Origin: an uncultured Aquimarina sp.
GTDB lineage: Bacteria > Bacteroidota > Bacteroidia > Flavobacteriales > Flavobacteriaceae
Length of the DNA stretch: 64,000 nucleotides
Assembly (NCBI GenBank): GCA_947496705.1
Contig: CANMDW010000007.1
Span: 114,735-178,734 of the forward strand
Direction of reading: 5' to 3'
Shown here: piece by piece, positions 9,006-16,962 of the stretch
Layout of the letters: each line of letters starts with the position of its first letter
Numbering within the stretch: position 1 is the first letter of the stretch
The notes under the pieces: model-generated
What the model was told of the DNA's origin: nothing
Databases searched by the model: none
What the model saw: only the letters and a program-made list of their open reading frames with translations
Translations under genes and position numbers: made by a program

Positions 9006-9127
9006 TTTTATATGAGTTTGTGTTAGACATGTAACTTACACAAAATCATTTTTTAACAAAAATGGGTTCCCCACAAAATAATAACTGTATAAACCCATAT
9101 TCCAGGTAAATTGGAAGGTATATAGCA

Positions 9128-9157
9128 TTAAACTTTCAATATTTTTTGAAAGTTTAA
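9128..9157. promoter_or_regulatory. 30-bp palindromic operator upstream of the GbsR-like gene
   Basis: A perfect inverted repeat with 12-bp arms TTAAACTTTCAA and TTGAAAGTTTAA around a 6-bp A/T spacer. It covers the -33 region of the promoter whose -7 box is at 9167-9174. The position suggests autorepression by the regulator encoded immediately downstream. Confidence 0.75.
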
Positions 9158-9166
9158 AATTTTTCG

Positions 9167-9174
9167 TATATTTG
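9167..9174 (+). promoter_or_regulatory. -7 box of the GbsR-like gene
   Basis: TATATTTG matches TAnnTTTG and ends 4 nt before the ATG at 9179, with a TTG -33 element 18 bp upstream. Transcription would start at or next to the ATG, so the mRNA is probably leaderless. Confidence 0.6.
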
Positions 9175-9178
9175 TTCT

Positions 9179-9682
9179 ATGGATTACAACGAAGCAAAAA
9201 ACAAATTCATTTCTACCTGGGGGTCTTTAGGAACCCTTTGGGGAATCAATAAAGCAATGGCGCAGATCCATGCGTTACTTTTGGTGTCACCAGACCCCCT
9301 TTCTATGGAAGACATTATGGAGCAATTGCAGATCTCAAGAGGAAACGCAAGTATGAATCTTCGCCAATTGATGGACTGGGGCATTGTTTTTAAGGAAAAT
9401 AAAATGGGGGAACGAAAAGAGTATTTTACCTCTGAAAAAGATGTACAGGAATTAGCCCGGCAAATAGCCAAAGAAAGAAGCAGACGAGAACTACAGCCAA
9501 CCATTAAGATCCTAAAAGACGTATCAAACATCAAGGAAGATGGAACGGCCAAGACCAGAGAATTAATCAAACAAACCAAGGCATTGCATGAGATGGCCGA
9601 TACACTGGATATTATGATGAATAAAGTTATTGGCCAGGATCATAACTGGATTACAAAAGCTCTGGTGAAATTAATTAAATAG
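9179..9682 (+). CDS. GbsR/MarR family transcriptional regulator
   Basis: A 167-residue winged-helix regulator of the GbsR branch of the MarR superfamily. The HTH spans about 35-90 (ISRGNASMNLRQLMDWGIVFK), followed by a long C-terminal helix used for dimerisation. The family includes repressors of transport and osmolyte genes, but the target here is unknown. A perfect palindrome covers the promoter, so autoregulation is inferred. The stop codon region AAATAGAAT is repeated 175 bp downstream, flanking an inserted inverted-repeat element that separates the gene from its terminator at 9884-9903. Confidence 0.88.
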   Translation: MDYNEAKNKFISTWGSLGTLWGINKAMAQIHALLLVSPDPLSMEDIMEQLQISRGNASMNLRQLMDWGIVFKENKMGERKEYFTSEKDVQELARQIAKERSRRELQPTIKILKDVSNIKEDGTAKTRELIKQTKALHEMADTLDIMMNKVIGQDHNWITKALVKLIK

Positions 9683-9685
9683 AAT

Positions 9686-9860
9686 CTGTATGTCCGCAAT
9701 CACCCATATAAAGTATTTTCTTCTCCCTTTAGTCCCGATAGCTATCGGGAGGGGTCAAAAAGAAAATACAGAAAATTCCATTATTTACCCTTAACCCTAA
9801 AGGGAATAACGGAATTTTCTATAATTTAAAAGATTACTTGAGTGATTGCGGACATACATA
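9686..9860. mobile_element. 175-bp inverted-repeat element with internal hairpins
   Basis: Terminal inverted repeats of 17 bp (TGTATGTCCGCAATCAC at 9687-9703, complement at 9842-9858) enclose two further hairpins. One has GTATTTTCTT/AAGAAAATAC arms around the palindrome TCCCGATAGCTATCGGGA (9733-9750). The other has GAAAATTCC/GGAATTTTC arms (9771-9819). Direct repeats AAATAGAAT flank it (9677-9685, 9861-9869), consistent with a 9-bp target duplication that includes the stop codon of the gene before it. There is no reading frame. This is MITE-like, but only one copy lies in the window. Confidence 0.7.
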
Positions 9861-9883
9861 AAATAGAATAACCGAAACGCAAA

Positions 9884-9903
9884 AAAAGGAGAGTTCTCCT
9901 TTT
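9884..9903 (+). terminator. intrinsic terminator of the GbsR-like gene
   Basis: AAAAGGAG, loop AGTT, and CTCCTTTT form an 8-bp stem ending in a T tract. It lies 200 bp past the stop codon because the inverted-repeat element has been inserted between them. Confidence 0.75.
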
Positions 9904-9968
9904 TATTTTCAATTATGATTTCAATTTTTTCTGAAACTTTAAAATACTTAAGACATTAAAACTCTATT

Positions 9969-10313
9969 GTGAACCTAAACTTAATAGCATACAGCATCTA
10001 TATATTCATAACCACTATCATTATCATAAGGGTGGGGTCTATTTGTTATCATAACGGAAATGTCTTTGTAGCCAATCTTATTCCTGATGATAAGGCTTTC
10101 TGTTTACAAATTAACAATATGCTCTTAACTGGTTATTATCTGCTAAATATCGGATATGCAGTAATTACTTTATCAAACTGGTCAACAATCCATACGATGA
10201 TTCAGATGATAGAGGCAATATCCAGTCATACGGCAACTATAATTTGTATCCTGGCCGGATTGCATTACCTAAATCTATTTTGGATTACAAAATTTATTAA
10301 AAGCAAAACATAA
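9969..10313 (+). CDS. small membrane protein, paralogue of the next gene
   Basis: A 114-residue protein with three likely transmembrane helices (about 5-25, 52-70, 85-106). The start is a GTG at 9969, giving MNLNLIAYSIYIFITT. It shares a pattern with the next protein: NGxxF..., then a membrane segment with GYYLLNIGYAVI here and GFYLLNIGWALL there. The two are tandem paralogues. I do not recognise a functional family. A 187-bp inverted-repeat element starts 5 bp after the stop. A methyltransferase gene lies downstream on the same strand, but an operon is uncertain because of the element. Confidence 0.7.
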   Translation: MNLNLIAYSIYIFITTIIIIRVGSICYHNGNVFVANLIPDDKAFCLQINNMLLTGYYLLNIGYAVITLSNWSTIHTMIQMIEAISSHTATIICILAGLHYLNLFWITKFIKSKT

Positions 10314-10317
10314 ACAT

Positions 10318-10504
10318 TGAACTCATTTGAAGTTTTTGTCTGGAAGTGAAAAAATGGGCTTTTGTGGTCTAATAAAGCCATTTTTAAGTAGCATAGCCAT
10401 AGCTACGTTACGAAAAAAGGATGAAATTAGGACGCAACCCGCCTGCCGGACGACGGGCAGGAATGCGTTTTTGCAGCCCAGAATGAAAACTTCAAATGAG
10501 TTCA
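10318..10504. mobile_element. 187-bp inverted-repeat element between paralogous membrane genes
   Basis: Ends are 19-bp perfect inverted repeats (TGAACTCATTTGAAGTTTT at 10318-10336 and the complement at 10486-10504). Inside are a GTAGC...GCTAC hairpin and the GC-rich palindrome CCTGCC...GGCAGG (10442-10461). It fills the gap between the two membrane protein genes. A long reading frame crosses it from 10327 into the next gene, but that is fortuitous. Single copies of its end sequence occur at 23497 and 28319. No clear target duplication was seen. Confidence 0.65.
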
Positions 10505-10521
10505 TTAATATCAAATACATT

Positions 10522-10935
10522 ATGGAAACTTCTAAAATCTTTATTGGATATATCATCTATCTACCCATTGCGATTATTTTAACATATTTTGTTTCAAGAA
10601 CGCTATTCAAAAACGGGAAAACTTTTATGATCGAAATTTTTAAAGGAAAAGAGGATATTGCCCTGGCAACTAATCGATTGTTTGAAGTTGGTTTTTATCT
10701 ATTAAACATTGGGTGGGCTCTTTTGATTCTAAAAATTGAGTCTTATCAATTTCAAAATACATATCAAAACCTTGTAGAAATTTTAAGCTTCAAAATTGGT
10801 GGATTTTCGATATATCTCGGGGTCATGTTGTTTTTAAATCTGTTGCTATTCTTTAGAGGAAGAAAAAGAGCAAATCGTAAATCGACTGTAACTACCCAGG
10901 CAATCAAATCTCAAGGCCCACAAGTTCGATTGTAA
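10522..10935 (+). CDS. small membrane protein, paralogue of the previous gene
   Basis: A 137-residue protein with three predicted membrane helices (about 5-25, 52-72, 92-112) and a basic C-terminal tail. An open frame extends upstream to 10327, but that part lies in the inverted-repeat element, so the ATG at 10522 (METSKIFIGYIIYLPI) is chosen; it also aligns with the start of the preceding paralogue. The shared segment GFYLLNIGWALLIL marks the pair as a tandem duplication. Function is unknown. It is followed after 43 bp by a methyltransferase on the same strand. Confidence 0.75.
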   Translation: METSKIFIGYIIYLPIAIILTYFVSRTLFKNGKTFMIEIFKGKEDIALATNRLFEVGFYLLNIGWALLILKIESYQFQNTYQNLVEILSFKIGGFSIYLGVMLFLNLLLFFRGRKRANRKSTVTTQAIKSQGPQVRL

Positions 10936-10978
10936 AACATTTTAGCTATCATTATTATTATACTCAAAATATCAAGAC

Positions 10979-11860
10979 ATGAGCACATTTACCGTATTAC
11001 AAAAGTTACAACTTAGAAAATCTGCTACAAAAGAAAAAATCATTCAATTCTATGATGAAGCTACTGAAGATTACGAATTCTGGAGCAAGGATTTCAATAT
11101 GCATTTTGGGTATTATATTCCTTTTAAAACCAACTTGTTTAAAAGGGATTCAATGCTTAACGAAATGAATCAACAGATTTTTGATCGTTTAAACATACCT
11201 AAAAAAAACTCTCTGGTAGCAGATCTGGGTTGTGGGATTGGAGGAACTATGCGTTACGGATTGAGAAAATACCCTCTGCTGCATATCATTGGGGTGACCC
11301 TATCCCCTTTTCAGGTCAAAGAAGGAAACAAAAGGTTACAAGGTATCAATGGATTGATTTCGGAAGAAAATTATTGTGATACCTCATTCAAATCCAATAG
11401 CGTTTCCGGAGCTTATGCTATTGAAAGCTTTTGTCACTCGGGACATAGTACAAAAGCGTTGCAAGAAGCTTATAGAATTTTGAAACCCAACTCCAGATTG
11501 GTTATCGCTGATGCCTTTCTAAAAAAAGACGCAAATCAATTATGTGTGGGGAGTAATTATTGTTACGAACAACTTTGCAAAGGATGGAGTCTTGAAGACC
11601 TGGGAAATATTAACGAGGTCAAAAACACTTTAAAACAAATAGGTTTTAAGAATATTAGCATCGAGGATGTTTCATTTAGAGTGGCACCTTCTGTTTTGCA
11701 CGTACCTTTTGCAATTACCGGATTCATTCTAAAAAAATTGTTCAGAAAAGAATCTTTAAAACCACAAAGCTGGAAAAACCTAAAAGGATCTTTGTTTGCA
11801 CTACTCTCGGGATTACATATGAAAAGCTTTGGATATTACCTAATTACAGCCGAAAAATAA
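10979..11860 (+). CDS. class I SAM-dependent methyltransferase
   Basis: A 293-residue methyltransferase resembling the sterol/tocopherol and UbiE-like group. The SAM-binding motif I is ADLGCGIGGT at 81-90. GAYAIESFCHS and the following AYRILKPNSRLVIADAF correspond to post-I motifs. N-terminal residues 20-50 (FYDEATEDYEFWSKDFNMHFGYY) are like those of small-molecule C-methyltransferases. The substrate is not known; a lipid or quinone is a guess. The gene follows two small membrane proteins on the same strand. No signal peptide is present. Confidence 0.88.
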   Translation: MSTFTVLQKLQLRKSATKEKIIQFYDEATEDYEFWSKDFNMHFGYYIPFKTNLFKRDSMLNEMNQQIFDRLNIPKKNSLVADLGCGIGGTMRYGLRKYPLLHIIGVTLSPFQVKEGNKRLQGINGLISEENYCDTSFKSNSVSGAYAIESFCHSGHSTKALQEAYRILKPNSRLVIADAFLKKDANQLCVGSNYCYEQLCKGWSLEDLGNINEVKNTLKQIGFKNISIEDVSFRVAPSVLHVPFAITGFILKKLFRKESLKPQSWKNLKGSLFALLSGLHMKSFGYYLITAEK

Positions 11861-11969
11861 ACTAAGCTTATTGGTTTTATATGAAAATATTAAAAATGTA
11901 AGGTTCCAAAAATAATCGCTACTTAACTATTCATTAGTTAAAGCATATATAAGATTCAACTTTTTATCC

Positions 11970-11977
11970 TATTTTTG
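11970..11977 (+). promoter_or_regulatory. -7 box of the ECF sigma gene
   Basis: TATTTTTG matches TAnnTTTG. It overlaps a possible TTG start at 11975, so that start would lie upstream of the mRNA; the ATG at 12002 is therefore preferred. Confidence 0.5.
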
Positions 11978-12001
11978 GTGAACTCAACAATAGAAATAAC
12001 C

Positions 12002-12556
12002 ATGTCGACAAACACCATAGACCCCAATTCATGGGTGGATAAATACAGTGATTATCTTTTTAACTATACTATTGTAAGAGTTGATGACAAAGAAATTGCG
12101 CAAGATCTTGTACAGGAAACCTTTTTTGCCGGCCTCAAGTCGATGAAAAATTTTAAAGGTGAAGCTAGTGAGCGTACTTGGCTTATTTCAATTCTGAAAA
12201 GAAAAATTATTGATCACTACCGTAAAATTAACAGTAACAAGGGTAAGGCAGAGGTTAGGATAAACTATACTACCGATTCTGAAACCGAAGGAGACTGGCT
12301 TGAAGAAAAGGTAGCCGATCCTTTTGATGGCAATGCCGAAAGTGATATTGAAAATGAAGAGCTGGGATTGGCAATACACAATTGTTTGGGGAAATTACCC
12401 GAAAAACAAGCACAGGTCTTTAAGATGAAAACAATACAAGGTTTCGACACTGAAGCCATTTGTAATGAATTTGATATTACTGCGTCTAACCTATGGGTTA
12501 TTATCCACAGAGCACGTACAGCAATGGCTGAGTGTTTAGAAAAAAATTGGTTTTAA
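12002..12556 (+). CDS. ECF-type RNA polymerase sigma factor
   Basis: A 184-residue sigma-70 family factor of the extracytoplasmic function type. Region 2 spans about 10-80 (LFNYTIVRVDDKEIAQDLVQETFFAGL), and region 4 spans about 120-178 with the helix-turn-helix TEAICNEFDITASNLWVIIHRAR. The start is ATG 12002 rather than the TTG at 11975, which lies in the promoter box. Two small cysteine/histidine proteins follow directly, the first 5 nt after the stop codon, so they are probably co-transcribed. The first carries an HxxxCxxC motif like that of zinc-binding anti-sigma factors, which suggests a sigma/anti-sigma unit sensing redox or metal. Confidence 0.93.
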   Translation: MSTNTIDPNSWVDKYSDYLFNYTIVRVDDKEIAQDLVQETFFAGLKSMKNFKGEASERTWLISILKRKIIDHYRKINSNKGKAEVRINYTTDSETEGDWLEEKVADPFDGNAESDIENEELGLAIHNCLGKLPEKQAQVFKMKTIQGFDTEAICNEFDITASNLWVIIHRARTAMAECLEKNWF

Positions 12557-12561
12557 CAAAC

Positions 12562-12819
12562 ATGAGTAAAGGAAAAGGAATTTTTGTAAGTTGTTCTGAT
12601 GCGAATCACTTTTGTGATAAGAATCAATATAAAGAAGCTACTTTTTGGGAAAAAGTAAAACTGAATATACATTTGATATATTGTAGAGCCTGTAGAAAAT
12701 ATTCTTCAAAGAATACCAAATTAACCAAATTGGTTAAAGACCCTAAAGTCATTAACATTAATGAATATGATAAAAATATTATGAAAGAGCGACTAAAACA
12801 AAAAATGAACGAGTCGTAA
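12562..12819 (+). CDS. small ZAS-like anti-sigma candidate protein
   Basis: An 85-residue soluble protein translated just after the ECF sigma factor (5-nt gap). It contains SCSDANHFCDKNQY at the N-terminus and HLIYCRAC near 44-51, an HX3CX2C arrangement as in zinc-binding anti-sigma (ZAS) proteins, then a basic tail. An upstream in-frame start at 12532 lies inside the sigma gene, so ATG 12562 is used. A zinc-dependent anti-sigma role is inferred from the motif and the gene order. It is shorter than typical ZAS proteins and has no membrane segment. The next gene is a degenerate paralogue. Confidence 0.75.
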   Translation: MSKGKGIFVSCSDANHFCDKNQYKEATFWEKVKLNIHLIYCRACRKYSSKNTKLTKLVKDPKVININEYDKNIMKERLKQKMNES

Positions 12820-12873
12820 TTGGATTTCTTAAAAAAGTATAAAACCTCAAAATAAAACCCCCTGATTATTGTA

Positions 12874-13128
12874 ATGAAAACTACGAATAAGTTACTTGTG
12901 TCCTGCGAAGAAGCAAAACATATCTGTGATAAAAATCAGTATGGAGAAGCTTCTTTTATAGAAATTGTCAAGCTTAATATTCGTTTGGTGTATTGCAAGG
13001 TTACACGTGCTTATTCTAAAAGAAATACCAAGCTTACCAAAACGATTAATAAATCAAATATCCAAACGATCGACCAGCCTGAGAAAGAAATAATGAAAAA
13101 GAAGTTGCAAAAAGAGTTAAGCAAATAG
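12874..13128 (+). CDS. small protein, degenerate paralogue of the ZAS-like protein
   Basis: An 84-residue protein clearly related to the previous one (SCEEAKHICDKNQYGEAS, VKLNIRLVYCKVTRAYSKRNTKLTK in two blocks). At the zinc motif, HLIYCRAC is replaced by RLVYCKVT: the His and the second Cys are lost and only the middle Cys remains. It may be a non-zinc variant, a decoy or a partner. It lies 54 bp after its paralogue. Its 3' end overlaps the tail-to-tail membrane gene by 12 bp (13117-13128). Function is unknown. Confidence 0.72.
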   Translation: MKTTNKLLVSCEEAKHICDKNQYGEASFIEIVKLNIRLVYCKVTRAYSKRNTKLTKTINKSNIQTIDQPEKEIMKKKLQKELSK

Positions 13129-13947
13129 ATACTGTAATATCAATATACTCCCCAACCATATCATAGGAACACTCTCTACCAAAAAAGAACAATAATATTC
13201 TGATTGTTTTTTTTCTGTGCCCCATAAAAAAAGTAAGCTGATCGTTGTTACCAATATTGTGCTCAAAATCTCTATAGAGGATAAAGATCCGTTTTTCACT
13301 ACAGTGAGCAACAAAAAAACAACCAACAGAACACTCCCAAAAACCTTGGTTCTTGTTACTCCTATTTTCTGCGGAACAGTTTCTAACTCAACTTCATCAT
13401 ATTGAAGATCCCTTATTTCAAAAGGTAACATCATCACTATGATAAATAAAAAACGCTGCAGTACCTCTATAAAAAAATTAAAATCAAAATTTTCTCCAAT
13501 ATATACTACAGGAATCAACACAGTAGTGCCTGCCCACAGTAGTCCGATAATAAAAATTTTTATCCCGGCAACACTTCTTAGATTTTTATTATTTGGAAAA
13601 ACAGGCACTATATAAAGTATGGTGAGTGCCACGAGTGGAGTCATATACAAAAGGGTTTTTACCGGAAGTTTACTCCCCAAATAGACAAATAATACCGCAC
13701 TTAGAATAGTCAACACACGAATTTCTCTCATCGATTTGGTCAATCTTTTATGATAGAGTTTTGAGACTTTGGAGTATTTTACAAAATTATAAGCAGTAAC
13801 AGATCCTAAAAAACTAAACAAAAGAAAGGTATACTGATCTGAAATTCCATATTTTATAAAAGTTACCTGCACCAGGCAAGCACTTGCCAACGCAACATGA
13901 ATACTACTATTTATATAAAATCTGAATATATTCTCGAGGGATTTCAC
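13117..13947 (-). CDS. UbiA-like integral membrane protein
   Basis: A 276-residue protein with about eight hydrophobic helices. Between helices it has MLPFEIRDLQYDEVE, followed by TVPQKIGVTRTK, similar to the second aspartate-rich loop of UbiA-family prenyltransferases. The first conserved loop (NDxxD) is not evident; the corresponding place holds SVTAYNFVKYSK. It may therefore be a divergent or inactive UbiA homologue. It is divergent from gcvP (133-bp gap) and converges on the small anti-sigma-like genes. The substrate is unknown. Confidence 0.7.
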   Translation of the reverse strand: MKSLENIFRFYINSSIHVALASACLVQVTFIKYGISDQYTFLLFSFLGSVTAYNFVKYSKVSKLYHKRLTKSMREIRVLTILSAVLFVYLGSKLPVKTLLYMTPLVALTILYIVPVFPNNKNLRSVAGIKIFIIGLLWAGTTVLIPVVYIGENFDFNFFIEVLQRFLFIIVMMLPFEIRDLQYDEVELETVPQKIGVTRTKVFGSVLLVVFLLLTVVKNGSLSSIEILSTILVTTISLLFLWGTEKKQSEYYCSFLVESVPMIWLGSILILQYLFA

Positions 13948-14046
13948 AATGTAAATTTAGGGCAATCTGTTAATAAGACCCGAAATTGGTTAAAAACTTG
14001 ATACTTTAAGGTTAATTAATTGTGAAATTTTTAGCAATTAAATATG

Positions 14047-14054
14047 TATTTTTG
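14047..14054 (+). promoter_or_regulatory. -7 box of gcvP
   Basis: TATTTTTG matches TAnnTTTG and lies 26 bp before the gcvP start codon. No glycine riboswitch is visible in the short leader. Confidence 0.5.
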
Positions 14055-14080
14055 CGGCTCAATTTCAACTGTTTTTCGCT

Positions 14081-16936
14081 ATGAAAACCGACTCTTTTAA
14101 ACTGCGTCACATAGGTCCATCAGAAAAAGATCTAGGCAGTATGCTGAATACAATAAAAGTAGAATCCATCGATCAACTCATCACCGAAACTGTTCCAGAT
14201 GATATTCTTCTTAAAAAACCGCTAAATCTTGCTGCTGCAATGAGTGAGCAAGAATATTCGGCACATATACAAAGATTATCTGCAAAAAATAAAGTATTTA
14301 AAACATATATAGGCCTGGGGTATCACGAAGCCTGTATGCCAGCAGTGATACAACGCAACATTCTGGAGAATCCGGGTTGGTATACCGCCTACACTCCGTA
14401 CCAGGCAGAAATTGCACAAGGCAGACTGGAAGCCTTGTTGAATTATCAAACCATGATCTGTGATCTTACCGGTATGGAACTCGCAAACGCATCATTATTG
14501 GATGAAAGTACTGCAGCTGCCGAAGCAATGACCATGTTATTTGCAATTCGATCCAGAGATCAGAAAAAAAACAATGTAAATAAGTTTTTTGTTTCCGAAG
14601 AAATTTTACCACAAACACTATCACTATTAAAAACACGGGCAATTCCTCTGGATATCGAATTGGTAGTAGGAGATCATCAACAATTTGATTTTTCGACTGA
14701 GTTTTATGGTGCTATTTTGCAATATCCAGGCAAATCCGGACAAGTATACGATTATGCTGATTTTGTAGAAAAAGCTCATCAATCGGAAATCAAAGTCGCA
14801 GTTGCTGCAGATATTTTAAGTTTAGTAGCATTAAAATCACCCGGAAGCTTTGATGCCGACGTGGTGGTGGGTACAACACAGCGTTTCGGGATCCCATTGG
14901 GATATGGAGGCCCTCATGCAGCATATTTTGCCACAAGAGAACTGTATAAAAGAAATATTCCGGGAAGAATCATAGGAGTTACCCAGGATACAAACGGTAA
15001 CCGGGCACTGCGTATGGCGCTGCAAACCCGTGAACAACATATCAAGCGTGATAAAGCAACCTCAAATATTTGTACAGCCCAGGTACTTCTGGCGGTTATG
15101 GCCGGAATGTATGCGGTATATCACGGCCCGGAAGGCTTACAATATATTGCATCAAAAGTTAATGCTTCGGCAGCAAAATTGAGCGATGCACTAGAAAAAT
15201 TAGGTTTCAAACAATTGAATACCGTATTTTTTGATACTATTCGCATAAAAGCGGAATCAACCAAAATAAAGGAAGTTGCAGAAGCACACGATGTGAATTT
15301 CTATTATCCGGATTCAGAAACAGTTTCAATTTCTTTACATGAAACAACAGCAGCTGAAGATTTAAATACTATTATTTCAATCTTTGCAAAAGTAGCCGGG
15401 AAAGAAGCTTTTCAGATCAAAAAAGTTGAGCATTCAAGTAACATAGATACTACGGTAAAACGAAATACAGAATTTTTAACAAATGAAGTATTTAACACGT
15501 ATCACTCTGAAACTGAATTGATGCGCTATATCAAAAAGCTGGAGCGCAGGGACCTTTCTTTAAATCACTCTATGATCCCTTTGGGGTCGTGTACTATGAA
15601 ATTAAATGCTGCTTCAGAGATGCTTCCGCTCAGTGATCCACAATGGGGAAACATACATCCTTTTGCTCCGATAGAGCAGGCACAGGGATATCAGGAAATT
15701 CTTCATAAATTAGAAGAGCAACTTACTGAAATTACCGGTTTCGCAGCTACATCACTGCAGCCCAATTCTGGTGCACAAGGAGAATTTGCCGGACTCATGG
15801 TCATACGGGCATATCACGAATCAAGAGGAGATCATCATCGCAATATTTGTTTGATACCGTCTTCTGCGCATGGTACCAATCCCGCATCTGCAGTAATGGC
15901 AGGTATGAAAGTAGTTGTTACCAAAGCCACCGAAGAAGGAAACATCGATGTCGATGACTTAAGAGAAAAAGCGATTACCTATAAAGATAATCTTGCCGCT
16001 TTGATGGTTACCTACCCATCTACCCATGGAGTATATGAATCTGCTATTAAAGAAATTACCAAAGTTATCCATGACAATGGCGGACAGGTATATATGGACG
16101 GAGCCAATATGAATGCCCAGGTTGGTTTAACCAATCCCGGAGCTATAGGGGCAGACGTATGTCACCTCAATTTACATAAAACTTTTGCGATACCACATGG
16201 TGGTGGTGGCCCGGGCGTTGGTCCTATATGTGTGGCAAAACAATTGGTGCCTTTTTTACCTGGAAATCCAATTATAGCTACCGGAGGAGATAAAGCGATT
16301 ACGGCTATTTCTGCAGCTCCCTGGGGATCTGCTTTAGCATGCTTGATCTCTTATGGATATATCACCATGCTTGGAGCAGATGGATTGAAAAAAGCTACCG
16401 AATATGCAATCCTGAATGCTAACTATATCAAAGAACGTTTAGACGGACATTACAGTGTATTATATGTAGGCGAAAAAGGAAGAGCAGCACACGAAATGAT
16501 CATTGACTGCAGACCATTTAAAGCACATGGTATAGAAGTAACAGATATCGCAAAACGATTAATGGATTATGGCTTTCATGCACCTACGGTTTCCTTTCCG
16601 GTTGCTGGAACCATTATGATCGAGCCAACAGAAAGCGAAGGCAAATCAGAATTGGATCGTTTTTGTGATGCCCTGATCTCTATAAGACAAGAAATTGCAG
16701 AGTCTAGCGTAGAAAATCCTAATAACGTAATGAAAAATGCCCCGCATACACTGGCCATGCTTACAGCAGATACCTGGGATTTTCCATACTCCAGAGAGCA
16801 AGCAGCTTATCCGCTACCCTATATTGCCGAAAATAAATTTTGGCCATCTGTGCGCCGAGTAGATGATGCATACGGAGATAGAAACCTAATTTGCACTTGT
16901 GCCCCCATTGAAGAATATATGGAAGCTGAAGCTTAA
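14081..16936 (+). CDS. gcvP: glycine dehydrogenase (aminomethyl-transferring), P protein
   Basis: P protein of the glycine cleavage system: a PLP enzyme that decarboxylates glycine and passes the aminomethyl group to lipoylated H protein. The 951 residues are full length and contain both the N-terminal and C-terminal aminotransferase-like halves. The PLP lysine is Lys700 in HLNLHKTFAIPHGGGG, followed by the glycine-rich loop. Other family marks are GSCTMKLNAA and PNSGAQGEFAGL. It is a single-chain form, not split gcvPA/PB. It stands alone with its own promoter and a stem-loop after the stop. Identity is certain. Confidence 0.98.
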   Translation: MKTDSFKLRHIGPSEKDLGSMLNTIKVESIDQLITETVPDDILLKKPLNLAAAMSEQEYSAHIQRLSAKNKVFKTYIGLGYHEACMPAVIQRNILENPGWYTAYTPYQAEIAQGRLEALLNYQTMICDLTGMELANASLLDESTAAAEAMTMLFAIRSRDQKKNNVNKFFVSEEILPQTLSLLKTRAIPLDIELVVGDHQQFDFSTEFYGAILQYPGKSGQVYDYADFVEKAHQSEIKVAVAADILSLVALKSPGSFDADVVVGTTQRFGIPLGYGGPHAAYFATRELYKRNIPGRIIGVTQDTNGNRALRMALQTREQHIKRDKATSNICTAQVLLAVMAGMYAVYHGPEGLQYIASKVNASAAKLSDALEKLGFKQLNTVFFDTIRIKAESTKIKEVAEAHDVNFYYPDSETVSISLHETTAAEDLNTIISIFAKVAGKEAFQIKKVEHSSNIDTTVKRNTEFLTNEVFNTYHSETELMRYIKKLERRDLSLNHSMIPLGSCTMKLNAASEMLPLSDPQWGNIHPFAPIEQAQGYQEILHKLEEQLTEITGFAATSLQPNSGAQGEFAGLMVIRAYHESRGDHHRNICLIPSSAHGTNPASAVMAGMKVVVTKATEEGNIDVDDLREKAITYKDNLAALMVTYPSTHGVYESAIKEITKVIHDNGGQVYMDGANMNAQVGLTNPGAIGADVCHLNLHKTFAIPHGGGGPGVGPICVAKQLVPFLPGNPIIATGGDKAITAISAAPWGSALACLISYGYITMLGADGLKKATEYAILNANYIKERLDGHYSVLYVGEKGRAAHEMIIDCRPFKAHGIEVTDIAKRLMDYGFHAPTVSFPVAGTIMIEPTESEGKSELDRFCDALISIRQEIAESSVENPNNVMKNAPHTLAMLTADTWDFPYSREQAAYPLPYIAENKFWPSVRRVDDAYGDRNLICTCAPIEEYMEAEA

Positions 16937-16962
16937 AATTTAATTATAAAAAGCGTTTTGTG

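Noticed and set aside
10327..10521. N-terminal extension of the second small membrane protein
   Set aside because: The frame is open but lies wholly in the inverted-repeat element, includes its palindrome, and the paralogue begins where ATG 10522 begins.
13117..13947. Firm call of a UbiA prenyltransferase
   Set aside because: Only the second aspartate-rich loop is convincing; the first is not seen, so it was left as UbiA-like.
14000..14080. Glycine riboswitch before gcvP
   Set aside because: The leader from the -7 box is about 20-25 nt, too short for the aptamer.
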